Below the pieces are notes generated by a model. The model ran no database searches. It saw nothing but the letters and a program-made list of their open reading frames with translations, and was not told the origin of the DNA. DNA of 64,000 bases from Triticum aestivum (Eukaryota; Streptophyta; Magnoliopsida; Poales; Poaceae). Location: positions 229,566,643 through 229,630,642 of the forward strand of contig NC_057795.1 in NCBI RefSeq assembly GCF_018294505.1, in the 5' to 3' direction. Within the stretch, counting starts at the first letter, position 1, and each line of letters begins with the position of its first letter. This document shows, one piece after another, positions 20,535 to 31,443 of this stretch. Position numbers and translations under genes: made by a program.

Positions 20535-22040
20535 TGATACGTCTCCATCGTATTTATAATTTTTGATTGTTCCATGCCAATATTCTACAACTTCCATATA
20601 CTTTTGGCAACTTTTTATATTATTTTTGGGACTATCATATTGATCCAGTGCCCAGTGTCAGTTCCTGTTTGTTGCATGTTTTATGTTTGGCAGAAACCCA
20701 ATATCAAATGGAGTCCAAATGGGATAAAAACGGACGCAGATTATTTTCGGAATATTTATGATTTTTGGGAGGAAAAATCAATGCGAGATGGTGCCCGAGG
20801 GGGCCACGAGGCAGGGGGGAGTGCCCTAGAGGGGCAGGCGTGCCCCTGACCCTCATGGGCACCCCATAAGGCAGTTGACGCTCTTCTTTTGCCGCAAGAA
20901 AGCTAATTTTCGGAGAAAAATCCGGGCGAAGGTCTCAACCCAATCGGAGTTACGGATCTCTGGATATAAAAGAAACGGTGAAAGGGCAGAATCTCAGAAC
21001 ACAGAAACAGAGAGAGACAGAGAGATAGATCCAATCTCGGAGGGGCGAAGCCAAGGACCAGAGGGGAAACCCTTCTCCCGTCTAGGGAGAAGGTCAAGGA
21101 AGAAGAAGAAGGATGGGGCTCTCTCCCCCTTGCTTCCGGTGGCGCCGGAACGCTGTCGGGGCCATCATCATCACCGCGATCTACACCAACAACTTCACCG
21201 CCCTCATCACCAACTCTTCCCCCCTCTATGCAACAGTGTAACCTCTATTTTACCCGTTGTAATCTCTACTTAAACATGGTGCTCAACGCTATATATTATT
21301 TCCCAATGATGTATGGCTATGTTATGATGTTTGAGTAGATCCGTTTTGTCCTATGGGTTATTTGATGATCGTGATTGGTTTGAGTTGCATGTTTTGTTAT
21401 TGGTGCTGTCCTATTGTGCCCTCTGTGTCGCGCAAGCGTGAGGGATTCCAACTATAGGGTGTTGCAATATGTTCATGGTTCGCTTATAGTGGGTTGCTTG
21501 AGTGACAGAAGCATAAACCCGAGTAAGGGGGTTGTGGCGTATGGGATAAAGGGGACTTGATGCTTTAATGCTATGGTTGGGTTTTACCTTAATGATCTTT
21601 AGTAGTAGCGGATGCTTGCTAGAGTTCCAATCATAAGTGCATATGATCCAAGAAGATAAAGTATGTTAGCTTATACCTCTCCCTCAAATAAAATTGCAAT
21701 AGTGATTACCGGTCTAGTTATCGATTGCCTAGGGACAAATAACTTTCTCGTGACAAAAAGCTCTCTACTAAAACTAACTTAGTTGTGTCTTCATCTAAAC
21801 AGCCCCTACTTTTTATTTATGTGCTCTTTATTATCTTGCAAATCTATCCAACAACACCTACAAAGTACTTCTAGTTTCATACTTGTTTTAGGTAAAGCGA
21901 ACGTCAAGCGTGCGTAGAGTTGTATCGGTGGTCGATAGAACTTGACGGAATATTTATTCTACCTTTATCTCCTCGTTGGGTTCGACACTCTTACTTATCG
22001 AAAGAGGCTACAACTGATCCCCTACACTTGTGGGTTATAA
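20535..22040 (+). repeat. 5' LTR of the WHAM-like element
   Basis: Starts TGATACGTCTCC. Its terminal dinucleotide is AA where the sister LTR ends CA (GGGTTATCA), a point mutation. A TATA box (TATAAAAG) lies at 20965-20972. Confidence 0.9.
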
Positions 22041-22051
22041 AGACCTTTTTC

Positions 22052-22068
22052 TGGCGCCGTTGCCGGGG
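22052..22068 (+). other. Primer binding site
   Basis: TGGCGCCGTTGCCGGGG, eleven bases after the LTR. The identical site occurs at 56017-56033 in the Sabrina-like element. Confidence 0.85.
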
Positions 22069-22164
22069 AGTCATAGCGTGGGGTAAGTATTCTCGTGTGT
22101 GCTTGTTTGCTTTATCACTAAGTAATTTTTATTTGTTGTTCTTAGTTGTTCTCTATCTTTAGTT

Positions 22165-23505
22165 ATGGGTAGGAAACGAAAAATACCAAAAAAATTAGTT
22201 GTACCTACTGAACCAATGGTTGAAGAACCACTCAAAATCTATCACACTCCTGAAGCTTTTTACTTGGATCATCTTTGATCCCTTTGTGCTCGTGCTGAAA
22301 CCCCCACTAGCTTAGTTGAGGGCAAATCTTTAGATGAGCATGCTTGTTATGTGCGACACCGTATATCTGAAAAAGGGAAACTTTTACTGGATCAAATTCA
22401 TCGTTCGCAATGCTATGCTTGGAATTTATGTGAAACATATGATTTTACTTGTCGTTCTAAAAACCCTAAGAAACACCTTCCCTACCAATGTGAGTTTAGT
22501 GATAATGGAATCGTATCTTCAATTGCTAAGGGTGTTTATAATTACTATGATGTTCAACAAATTGAAGAATTTGTTGCTTTTAAGGGTGCTTATGAAATTC
22601 CTTCTTTGATTGAAAAGTATGATGCTACTCTCTACAAATCTGAACATTTTTTCATATTTAAATATTGCTATGATAATTATGCTTCTAATGCCTATGTTAA
22701 ACCATATATTGAGGACTACTCCGCTGTCCAAGAAGAGACTAATATTTTGCAGGAGTCTATGGAAGAAGAAATTGATGAAACTGTGAGCTCATCGGATGAA
22801 AAAGATGTTGAGGAGAGCGAAGAACAAAAGGAGGAAGAGCGGATTAGCTACCCATGCCCACCTTCTAATGAGATTAACTCTTCAACTCATACATTTTTTA
22901 ATTTCCCTTCGTGCTTACCGAAGGATGATTGCTATGATGATTGTTATGATCCTGTTGATTCTCTTAAAATACCCCTTTTTGATGATACTTATTATGCTTG
23001 TGGCCAAGATGCCCATATGAATGATGCTTATGGAGATGAACTTGCTATATTTCCTTATGTTAAACATGAAATTGTTGCTATTGCACCCACGCATGATAGT
23101 CCTATTATCTTTTTGAATTCTCTCAACTACACTATATCGGAGAACTTTGTGCTTATTAAGGATTATATTGATGGGTTACGTTTTACTACTACACATGATG
23201 ATTTTGATAGATATAATATGCATGTGCTTGCTTCTCCTACTTGCAATTATTATGAAAGAGGAACTATATCTCACCCTCTCTATGTTTCCAATATGATAAA
23301 ATTGCAAGAAACTGTTTATACTATGCATTGGCCTTTACTTGGTGTGCATGAATTGTTCTTTTATGACATGCCTATGCATAGGAAGAGAGTTAGACTTCGT
23401 TTTTGCATGATATATGCTACTTTGTGCTCACTACTAAATCACAAATCATTGTTAATTAAAATTGTCTTTGATATACCTTGGGATCCGGGTGGTTCCATTA
23501 CTTGA
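22165..23505 (+). pseudogene. Unassigned ORF of the WHAM-like element, one in-frame stop
   Basis: Starts at ATG 22165 with a basic N-terminus (MGRKRKIPKK) and would give about 446 residues but for an in-frame TGA at 22276-22278; after that it is open for over 400 codons to 23505. A Cys-containing segment (YAWNLCETYDFTC) and a Tyr/Phe-rich middle precede a strongly acidic block rich in Glu, Ser and Asp. A second Cys/Asp-rich stretch (DDCYDDCYDP) and an Arg/Leu-rich C-terminus follow. I see no retroviral zinc knuckle, protease, RT or integrase motif. It occupies the gag position just after the PBS. Function unknown; it might be a diverged gag or an accessory protein. Confidence 0.6.
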
Positions 23506-26500
23506 GCACTTTATGCCTAGCTTAATGGCTTTAAAGAAAGCGCTGCCAGGGAGACAACACGAAAGTTTTAGAGAGTCATTTATTTCTGTTGAGTGCTTTT
23601 ATATAGTCTAAAGAAAAGGAGGGGAACCCAAAACTTTTCAAAAAGGAAAGTGAAAGTGAGAAAGACAAGCATTGTTGAAGTAGGAGCTAGCCTTGAACTT
23701 TGTTCATGCTCACAGAAACTTTGTGAATCTTGATTACAAAAACTTTTCAAAAACAATAATTATCCCCTTGTACAATTCCATTGTATTATAAAAATAATGT
23801 GCCAAGGTTTGCCTTTAGGATGTTTACAATGCTTGTCGGTTTGTACGATGCAGGACAGAAACTTTGGCTGTAGTGCATGATTTTACATTTTTTACTGAAA
23901 CGTTAAACGGTTCTGATTCTTTTTGAACTGTCTTTCTATACAATTTTTTTATTTTTCCTAATTGTGGTAGAATTTTTGGGGTAACATAAGTATGGTGAAT
24001 GTTCAGATTTCTACAGACTGTTTTGTTTTTGACAGATTCTGTTTTTGATGCATAATTTGCTTGTTTTGATGAAACTATCAATTTCTATCAGTGGATTAAG
24101 CCATGAAAAAGTTATATTACAATAGCTATAATGAAAAAACAAAATATGAATTGGTTTGCAACAGTACTTAGAGTAGTGATTCGCTTTATTATACTAACGG
24201 ATCTTACCGAGTTTTCTGTTGAAGTTTTGTGTGGATGAAGTGTTTGCTCGAGGAGGTCTCGATATGAGGAAAAGGAAGAGAGCCAAGATCTCAAGCTTGG
24301 GGATTCCCAAGGCACCCCAAGTAAATATTCAAGGATACTCAAGCGTCTAAGCTTGGGGTTGCCCCAGAAGGCATCCCCTCTTTCTTCAACAAATATCGGT
24401 ATGTTTTCGAATTCGTTTCGTTCATGCGATATGTGCAAGTCTTGGAGCGTATTTTGCATTTAGTTTTCACTTTTCTTTTATGCACCCTGCTGGTATGAGA
24501 TAGTCCATGGTAGATTTATACAATGCTAATTGCACTTCACTTATATATTTTGAGTATGGCTTTAGAGAATGCTTCATGTGCTTCACTTATATCATTTGAA
24601 GTTTGGATTGCCAGTTTCTCTTCACATAGAAAACCACCATTTGTAGAATGCTCTTTTGCTTCACTTATATTTGTTCGATTGTGGGCATAACTTTTGTAGA
24701 AAGAATTAAACTCTCTTGCTTCACTTATATCTATTTAGAGAGATGACAGGAATTGGTCATTCACATGGTTAGTCATAAAATCCTACATAAACTTGTAGAT
24801 CGCTGAATATGATATGTTTGATTCCTTGCAATAGTTTTGCGATATAAAGGTGGTGATATTAGAGTCAAGCTAGTGGGTGATTGTGGATTAGTATAAATAC
24901 TTGTGTTGAGGTTTGTGATTCCCGTAGCATGCACGTATGGTGTCCGTTATGTAATGAAGTTGGAGCATGAGATATTTTTTGATTGTCATCCTTTGTGTGG
25001 AGGTTGGGGCACGCGATGGTTAACTCCTACCAACCTCCCCCCTAGGAGCATGCACGTAGTACTTTGTTTTGATGACTAGTAGATTTTTGCAATAATTATG
25101 TGAGTTCTTTATGACTAATATTGAGTCCATGGATTATACGCACTCTCACCCTTCCATCATTGCTAGCCTCTTCGGTACCGTGCATTGCCCTTTCTCACCT
25201 CAAGAGTTGGTGCAAACTTCACTGGTGCATCCAAACCCCGTGATGTGATACGCTCTATCACACATAAGCCTCCTTATATCTTCCTCAAAACGGCCACCAT
25301 AACTACCTATTATGGCATTTCCATAGCCATTCCGAGATATATTGCCATGCAACTTCCATCATCATCATATACATGACTTGAGCATTCATTGTCATATTGC
25401 TTTGCATGATCGTAAGATAGCTAGCATGATGTTTTCATGGCTTGTCCCTTTTTTGATGTCATTGCTACGCTAGATCATTGCACATCCTGGTACACCGCCG
25501 GAGGCATTCATATAGAGTCATATCTTTGTTCTAGATATCGAGTTGTAATATTGAGTTGTAAGTAAATAAAAGTGTGATGATCATCATTATTAGAGCATTG
25601 CTCCAGTGAGGAAAAGGATGATGGAGACTATGATTCCCCCACAAGCCAGGATGAGACTCCGCACTTTATGAAAAAAAAAGGGGACCAATGAAGCCCAAAT
25701 AAAAAAGGGGGGCCAAGGAAGCCCACCAAAAAAAGAAGGAGAAAAAATGAGAGAAAAAGAGAGAAGGGGCAATGTTACTATCCTTTTACCACACTTGTGC
25801 TTCAGAGTAGCACCATGTTCTTCATATCGAGAGTCTCTTGAGTTATCACATTCATATACTAGTGGGAATTTTCATTATAGAACTTGGCTTGTATATTCCG
25901 ATGATGGGCTTCCTCAAATGCCCGAGGTCTTCATGAGCAAGCAAGTTGGATGCACAACCACTTAGTTTTCAGTTTGAGCTTTCATACACTTATAGCTCTA
26001 GTGCATCCGTTGCATGGCAATCCCTACTCCTCGCATTGACATCAATTGATGGGCATCTCCATAGCCCATTGATTAGCCGCGTTGATGTGAGACTTTCTCC
26101 CTTTTTGTCTTCTCCACACAACCTCCACCATCATACTGTATTCCACCTATAGTGCTATATTCATGGCTCACGCTCATTTATTGCGTGAAAGTTGAAAAGG
26201 TTTGAGAACGTCAAAAGTATGAAATAATTGCTTGGCTTGTCATCGGGGTTGTGCATGATTTGAATACTTTGTGTGGTGAAGATGGAGCATAGCCAGACTA
26301 TATGATTTTGTAGGGATAACTTTCTTTTGCCATGTTGGTTTGAAAAGACATGATTGCTTTATTAGTACACTTGAAGTATTATCGTTTTTATGTCAAATGA
26401 TAGACTATTGCCTTGAATCACCTGTGTCTTAATATTCATGACATGATTAGATATATGATCAAGATTATGCTAGGTAGCATAACACATCAAAAATTATTCT

Positions 26501-26536
26501 TTTTATCATTTACCTACTCGAGGACGAGCAGGAATT
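23506..26536 (+). other. Non-coding 3' interior of the WHAM-like element
   Basis: 3 kb without coding motifs. It has four spaced copies of a TGCTTCACTTATAT-like motif at about 24530-24740, and a purine-rich patch of A-runs and GGGG at about 25665-25770. It aligns by eye with the 3' interior of the Sabrina-like element (for example CCCCCTAGGAGCATGC near 25035 and 59665). Confidence 0.7.
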
Positions 26537-26550
26537 AAGCTTGGGGATGC
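26537..26550 (+). other. Polypurine tract
   Basis: AAGCTTGGGGATGC immediately before the 3' LTR. Nearly the same tract precedes the LTR at 61164. Confidence 0.75.
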
Positions 26551-28046
26551 TGATACGTCTTCGTCGTATCTATAATTTTTATTGTTCCATGCCAATATTC
26601 TATAACTTCCATATACTTTTGGTAATTTTTATATTATTTTTAGGACTAACATATTGATCCAGTGCCCAGTGCCAGTTCCCGTTTGTTGCATGTTTTATGC
26701 TTCGTAGAAACCCAATATCAAACGGGATACAAACGGACGGAGATTATTTTTGGAATATTTATGATTTTTGGGAGGAAAAATCAACGCGAGACGGTGCCCG
26801 AGGGGGCCACGAGGCACGCAGGCGTGCCCCTGACCCTCGTGGGCACCCCATAAGGCGGTTGACGCTCTTCTTTTGCCGCAAGAAAGCTAATTTTCTGAGA
26901 AAAATCTAGGCGAAGGTTTCAACCCAATCGGAGTTACAAATCTCCAAATATAAAAGAAACAGTGAAAGGGCAGAATCTCAGAACGCAGAAACAGAGAGAG
27001 ACAAAGAGACAAATCCAATCTCGGAGAGGCTCTTGCCCCTCCCATGCCATGGGAGCCAAGGACCAGAGGGGAAACCCTTCTCCCATCTAGGGAGAAGGTC
27101 AAGGAAGAAGAAGGAGGAGGGGGGCTCTCTCCCACTCGCTTCCGGTGGCGCCGGAACGCCGCCAGGGCCATCATCATCACCGTGATCTACACCAACAACT
27201 TCACCGCCCTAATCACCAACTCTTCCCCCCTCTATGCAACAGTGTAACCTCTCTTTTACCCGCTGTAATCTCTACTTAAACATGGTGCTCAACGCTATAT
27301 ATTATTTCCCAATGATGTATGGCTATCTCATGATGTTTGAGTAGATCCGTTTTGTCCTATGGGTTAATTGATGAATGTGATTGGTTTGAGTTGCATGTTT
27401 TGTTATTGGTGCTGTCCTATTGTGCCCTTCGTGTTGCGCAAGCATGAGGGATTCCCGGTGTAGGGTGTTGCAATATGTTCATGGTTCGGTTATAGTGGGT
27501 TGCTTGAGTGACAGAAGCATAAACCCGAGTAAGGCGGTTGTGGCGTATGGGATAAAGGGGACTTGATGCTTTAATGCAATGGTTGGGTTTTACCTTAATG
27601 ATCTTTAGTAGTTACGGATGCTTGATAGAGTTCCAATCACAAGTGCATACGATCCAAGAAGAGAAAGTATGTTAGCTTATGCCTCTTCCTCAAATAAAAT
27701 TGCAATAGTGATTACTAGTCTAGTTATCGATTGCCTAGGGACTAATAACTTTCTCGTGACAAAAAGCTCTCTACTAAAACTAACTTAGTTGTGTCTTCAT
27801 CTAAACAGCCCCTAGTTTTTATTTACGTGCTCTTTATTATCTTGCAACCCTATCCAACAACACCGACAAAGTACTTCTAGTTTCATACTTGTTCTAGGTA
27901 AAGAGAACGTCAAGCGTGCGTAGAGTTGTATCGGTGGTCGATAGAACTTGACGGAATATTTATTCTACCTTTAGCTCCTCGTTGGGTTCGACACTCTTAC
28001 TTATTGAAAGAGGCTACAACTGATCCCCTACACTTGTGGGTTATCA
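26551..28046 (+). repeat. 3' LTR of the WHAM-like element
   Basis: 1,496 bp, TGATACGTCTTC to GGGTTATCA, followed by the TSD TCTGC. The TATA box is at 26949-26956. Confidence 0.9.
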
Positions 28047-28051
28047 TCTGC

Positions 28052-28315
28052 CAGTAGACGACAAAGCACACCGTTAACCCCTTAATGGCCCTAAGCTGCC
28101 ACGTGTGCCGTCCAGGTCCTTTGTCATCCGCTACCTGATGGCAAAGACCATTTCATCTTTGTCGTCCGCCAGCTGACAGCAAAGGGGCCTTTGTCATAGC
28201 CTATTCAGCCAGACTTGTTGCCGTCTACTGGCTGACGGCAAAGGTCTTTGCCGTCAGCCTTGCATTCCTTTGCCGTCAGCCATGGCTGACGGCAAAGTGC
28301 CTGATTCCTATAGTG
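28052..28315. repeat. CACTA right subterminal repeats and TIR
   Basis: Repeats of CTTTGCCGTC and GACGGCAAAG lead to the terminus CTGATTCCTATAGTG, the complement of CACTATAGGAATCAG. TSD GGA at 28316-28318. Confidence 0.9.
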
Positions 28316-28329
28316 GGAGTAGAGTAGTA

Positions 28330-28738
28330 CTCCCTCCGTCTAGGAGTTAAGTCATCTTACGAAAATTAGATATTCCCAAAATGTTTATGCGTCGTCCATT
28401 AACTTCCCATCTCAATCCCCTCCTAGCCTCGTTGCTAGCGAGCATTGTTAGTACTTACTCTGCCTTGTTATCTCCCCCGGAAACCTAATGCATGGAGCGC
28501 AACTACGCGTTGATCAGTCAAGGGATCAAAGTCGGTTGGCATGTGAGTTAATACGTGGCCCTGCATGGTAGCTAAAACGACATCTCTTAATTGTTCTGAT
28601 TAATTGTCGCGTTTAGAGACAAAAATCAGGGCTTTGATTGAAGGAAGGACCGGTCAAGTTTCTCCTTCTCCTCCAATCTGCTTGCACCTTGGTCCCACTA
28701 CACCTTCTAATGTGACTTATACACCTAGACAGAGGGAG
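28330..28738. mobile_element. Mariner-type MITE
   Basis: 409-bp non-coding element flanked by TA (28328-28329 and 28739-28740). The left end is CTCCCTCCGTCTAGGAGT and the right end, complemented, is CTCCCTCTGTCTAGGTGT: imperfect inverted repeats typical of Tc1/mariner elements in Triticeae. Confidence 0.85.
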
Positions 28739-29300
28739 TAGTACGAGATATGGTGGCACACTAACTTAGGTCGAATACAAGTGCCAAAAATTATTGGAAG
28801 AGAGCAAAGCGTACAAACCAAATAATTAAAAATGAATTTCTCATTTTTTTTCGAAACGGAGGCAAAAGATTTGCCTCATCCACTCAATAAGAGGTGTATA
28901 GAGTTTCACACTTTGCAAGTGACCCTACAAATAAACGGCATGGCAATTACTCTCAATACGCCCTAGTTTCTTAGCACCCGCTGTGACCCTTAGTACATAT
29001 GGTGGCACACCAACTTAGGCCGAATACAAGTGCCCCAAAATATTTAATATTTTATTTTGATACTCAAAATATTTCAAATTGGAGGATGGTGCAGCCCACC
29101 TTTCTGATATTTTGACCGTGTGTGGTTCAGTTGTTGTTCACCACTTCAGAGGGTCGTGTACCACACGTGAACATTAGTAAGCGCGACCGGGAGGCATGCA
29201 GCGTTAATTGCCAGTTGACTCCTTCGAGCGTTAAAATTTCTTCACGTATTAGCATTGCCCCTAGTATTTTTCTTCACTACGTTAAATAAAGAGTTCCGTT
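28739..29300. other. Low-copy stretch with a spaced direct repeat
   Basis: A ~38-bp sequence beginning ATATGGTGGCACAC occurs at 28748-28785 and again at 28997-29035 with a few differences. Between them is a segment with a T-run and the palindrome-like GGCAAAAGATTTGCC, a phrase common in Triticeae repeats. No coding signal. Confidence 0.5.
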
Positions 29301-29339
29301 TCATGCACAATTTAAAACGATTTTTATGGAGAGAAAAAG

Positions 29340-29501
29340 AAAACCACTCCATCTATATACGCTGCAGCCTCGGTGCTTGTTTTCGAGGGTTTGCTCTCTT
29401 CACACTCTCTCTCCACTATATATATACACGTTGGAGCCTCAACACTTGTAGTTGCTCTCTTCACACTCTCACCCTCTGCAGATCTAAACAGGACTTCGTT
29501 A

Positions 29502-29538
<37 letters not shown>

Positions 29539-29628
29539 CCTCACTGCTGGTCAAAGAGCCGGTAGGATCCATCCACCAGGAAGGGAAGGAGGCTTAACGC
29601 TATCGTCGTCGGCGAGGGAGGGAATCCA
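29340..29628 (+). promoter_or_regulatory. Promoter-like region with two TATA boxes and a CT-rich leader
   Basis: Two diverged tandem units each carry a TATA-like box (CTATATAC near 29352-29362; TATATATATAC near 29418-29430), then GGAGCCTC or GCAGCCTC and GCTCTCTTCACACTCTC. A (CT)n run follows at about 29505-29536. A TATA box with a downstream pyrimidine patch is common in plant core promoters. The Sabrina-like element inserted just downstream (TSD ATCCA, 29624-29628); the interrupted sequence resumes at 62738. That this promoter is real is an inference. Confidence 0.4.
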
Positions 29629-30532
29629 TGATACGTCTCCAATGCATCTATAATTTTTGATTGTTCCATGCTATTATATTACCCATTTTGGATGTTTATG
29701 GGCATTACTTTGCACATTTATATCATTTTGGGACTAACCTACTAACCGGAGGCCCAGCCCGTATTGCTATTTTTTTGCCTATTTCAGTGTTTCAAAGAAA
29801 AGGAATATCAAATGGAGTCCAAACGAAATGAAACCTTCGGGAACGTGATTTTTGGAACAAACGTGATCTAGAGGACTTGGAGTGGAAGTCAAGCAACAAC
29901 CGAGGCGGCCACGAGGGTGGAGGGCGCCCCCCCCCTACTAGGCGCCCCTTATCTCGTGGGCCCCTCGGGCGTCCACCAACCTACTTCTTCCTCCTATATA
30001 TACCCACGTACCCCGAGAACATCAGAACAGACCACGAAAACCTAATTCCACCACCGTAACCTTCTGTATCCGTGAGATCCCATCTTGGAGCCTTCGTCGG
30101 TGCTTCACCGGAGGAGGAATCGATCACGGAGGGCCTCTACATCATCCCCAAGGCCTCTCCGATGAGTTGTGAGTAGTTTACCACAGACCTTCGGGTCCAT
30201 AGTTATTAGCTAGATGGCTTCTTCTCTCTCTTTGAATCTCAATACCATGTTCTCTTCGATCTTCTTGGAGATCTATTCGATGTAACTCTTTTTGCGGTGT
30301 GTTTGTCGAGATCCGATGAATTATGGGTTTATGATCAAGTTTATCTATGAGAAATATTTGAATCTCCTATGAATTCTTTTATGTGTGATTATGTTATCTT
30401 TGCAAGTCTCTTCGAATTATCAGTTTGGTTTGGCCTACTAGATTGATCTTTCTTGCAATGGGAGAAGTGCTTAGCTTTGGGTTCAATCTTGCGGTGTCCT
30501 TTCCCAGTGATAGCAGGGGTTGTGACAGGGGG
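29629..30532 (+). repeat. 5' LTR of the Sabrina-like element, first part
   Basis: Starts TGATACGTCTCC. TATA box TATATATA at 29995-30002. It is cut at 30532 by the GC-rich element and resumes at 55329. Confidence 0.9.
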
Positions 30533-31424
30533 ATGACCCCCGGGTAGGCCCAAGACGGCAAACGACGCTTCAAAAACATCGGGGCCAGCAACGCCCCTCA
30601 ACCCAGCTTGACCTTGGCCGGGTTGCTCAACCCGGCCAAGTCCCTCAACCCGGCCAGACTCCTCAACTCGGCCGCCCGGCCAGGTCCCTATCCGGCTGCT
30701 CCAGCCGGCCTGCTACGCGAAGTCAACTACGACGTCCCATCTGACGCGACACAGACAAGACGGCCATACCGCAGCCACTATTGCTGATAAAGCACACACT
30801 ATTCACTCGTCACGCGCGACATCATCTACAATGTACTTTGTCCCCGGGCATTAATTTATAAAATGCCCCGGAGACAAAACTTAGCCTAGCTCGCAAACTA
30901 CACACAGCTTGGGAGCTAAGCTACACTAGCTTACATCCCAAGCACACACCCATTCCTACCTAGCTTACCTCACAAGCTAGCCACACTCATATATAAATCG
31001 GCGACCCATTCATCCATTCGGCGACAAGCCTCACTTGGCTCTCACGCCACACCCATCCATCCATCCACACCTACACACTCATGCTCAGTCGGCCACAAGC
31101 CATGGCCACAAGGCCACTCACATACACACATATTCACACTCACTCACACATGAGGCAGAGTAGAGAATAAGTGTAGCTAGCTTTCTCATTCATCCGAATA
31201 TAGCTCCAGGAGCAACTCTATACTGCCAGATATGTACACTGCATATATATTGAGACATGCAGGAGTAGGGGTATTATCTTTTCGGAGAGCCCCAAACCTG
31301 GGTAAATCACCGCGTGCTGTTTGCCCAATCCCGTCCCTTGACCTCCAAAGCAGTCTTGCCCTCACCACAAGCCACCTCGTGGCATCTGTCGTCTCGCGAA
31401 CCCGCCCGCGAGATAACCCCGACA
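30533..31424 (+). repeat. Left (5') LTR of the GC-rich element
   Basis: 892 bp, TGACAGGGGGATG to AACCCCGACA. TATA box TATATAAA at 30990-30997. Confidence 0.88.
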
Positions 31425-31426
31425 GT

Positions 31427-31443
31427 TGGCGCCCACCGTGGGG
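31427..31443 (+). other. Primer binding site
   Basis: TGGCGCCCACCGTGGGG two bases after the LTR, a class of PBS seen in plant Gypsy elements. Confidence 0.8.

Larger units (their letters stand above)
20535..28046 (+). mobile_element. Non-autonomous LTR retrotransposon (WHAM-like, tentative), nested in the CACTA
   Basis: 7.5-kb plus-strand element with TSD TCTGC on both sides (20530-20534 and 28047-28051). LTRs are 20535-22040 and 26551-28046, the PBS is at 22052-22068 and the PPT at 26537-26550. The only gene-like frame is an unassigned ORF at 22165-23505; RT, RNase H and integrase are absent. LTRs differ at about 7% of sites in the stretch I compared. The 3' interior resembles that of the Sabrina-like element at 29629-62732, so both belong to one lineage. 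Confidence 0.9.
9026..28315. mobile_element. Non-autonomous CACTA (En/Spm) transposon with two nested retrotransposons
   Basis: The left terminus is CACTACTGGAATCAGG and the right terminus, complemented, is CACTATAGGAATCAGG. Both are flanked by the 3-bp duplication GGA (9023-9025 and 28316-28318). The subterminal regions are packed with CTTTGCCGTC/GACGGCAAAG repeats, normal transposase-binding architecture for CACTA elements. Removing the elements at 9482-17335 and 20535-28046, with their duplications, leaves about 3.9 kb. No TNPD/TNPA-like transposase is visible, so mobility would need a transposase supplied elsewhere. The cargo is a B3-domain gene at 18439-19115. It segments as 9026-9481, 17341-20534 and 28052-28315. 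Confidence 0.92.
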
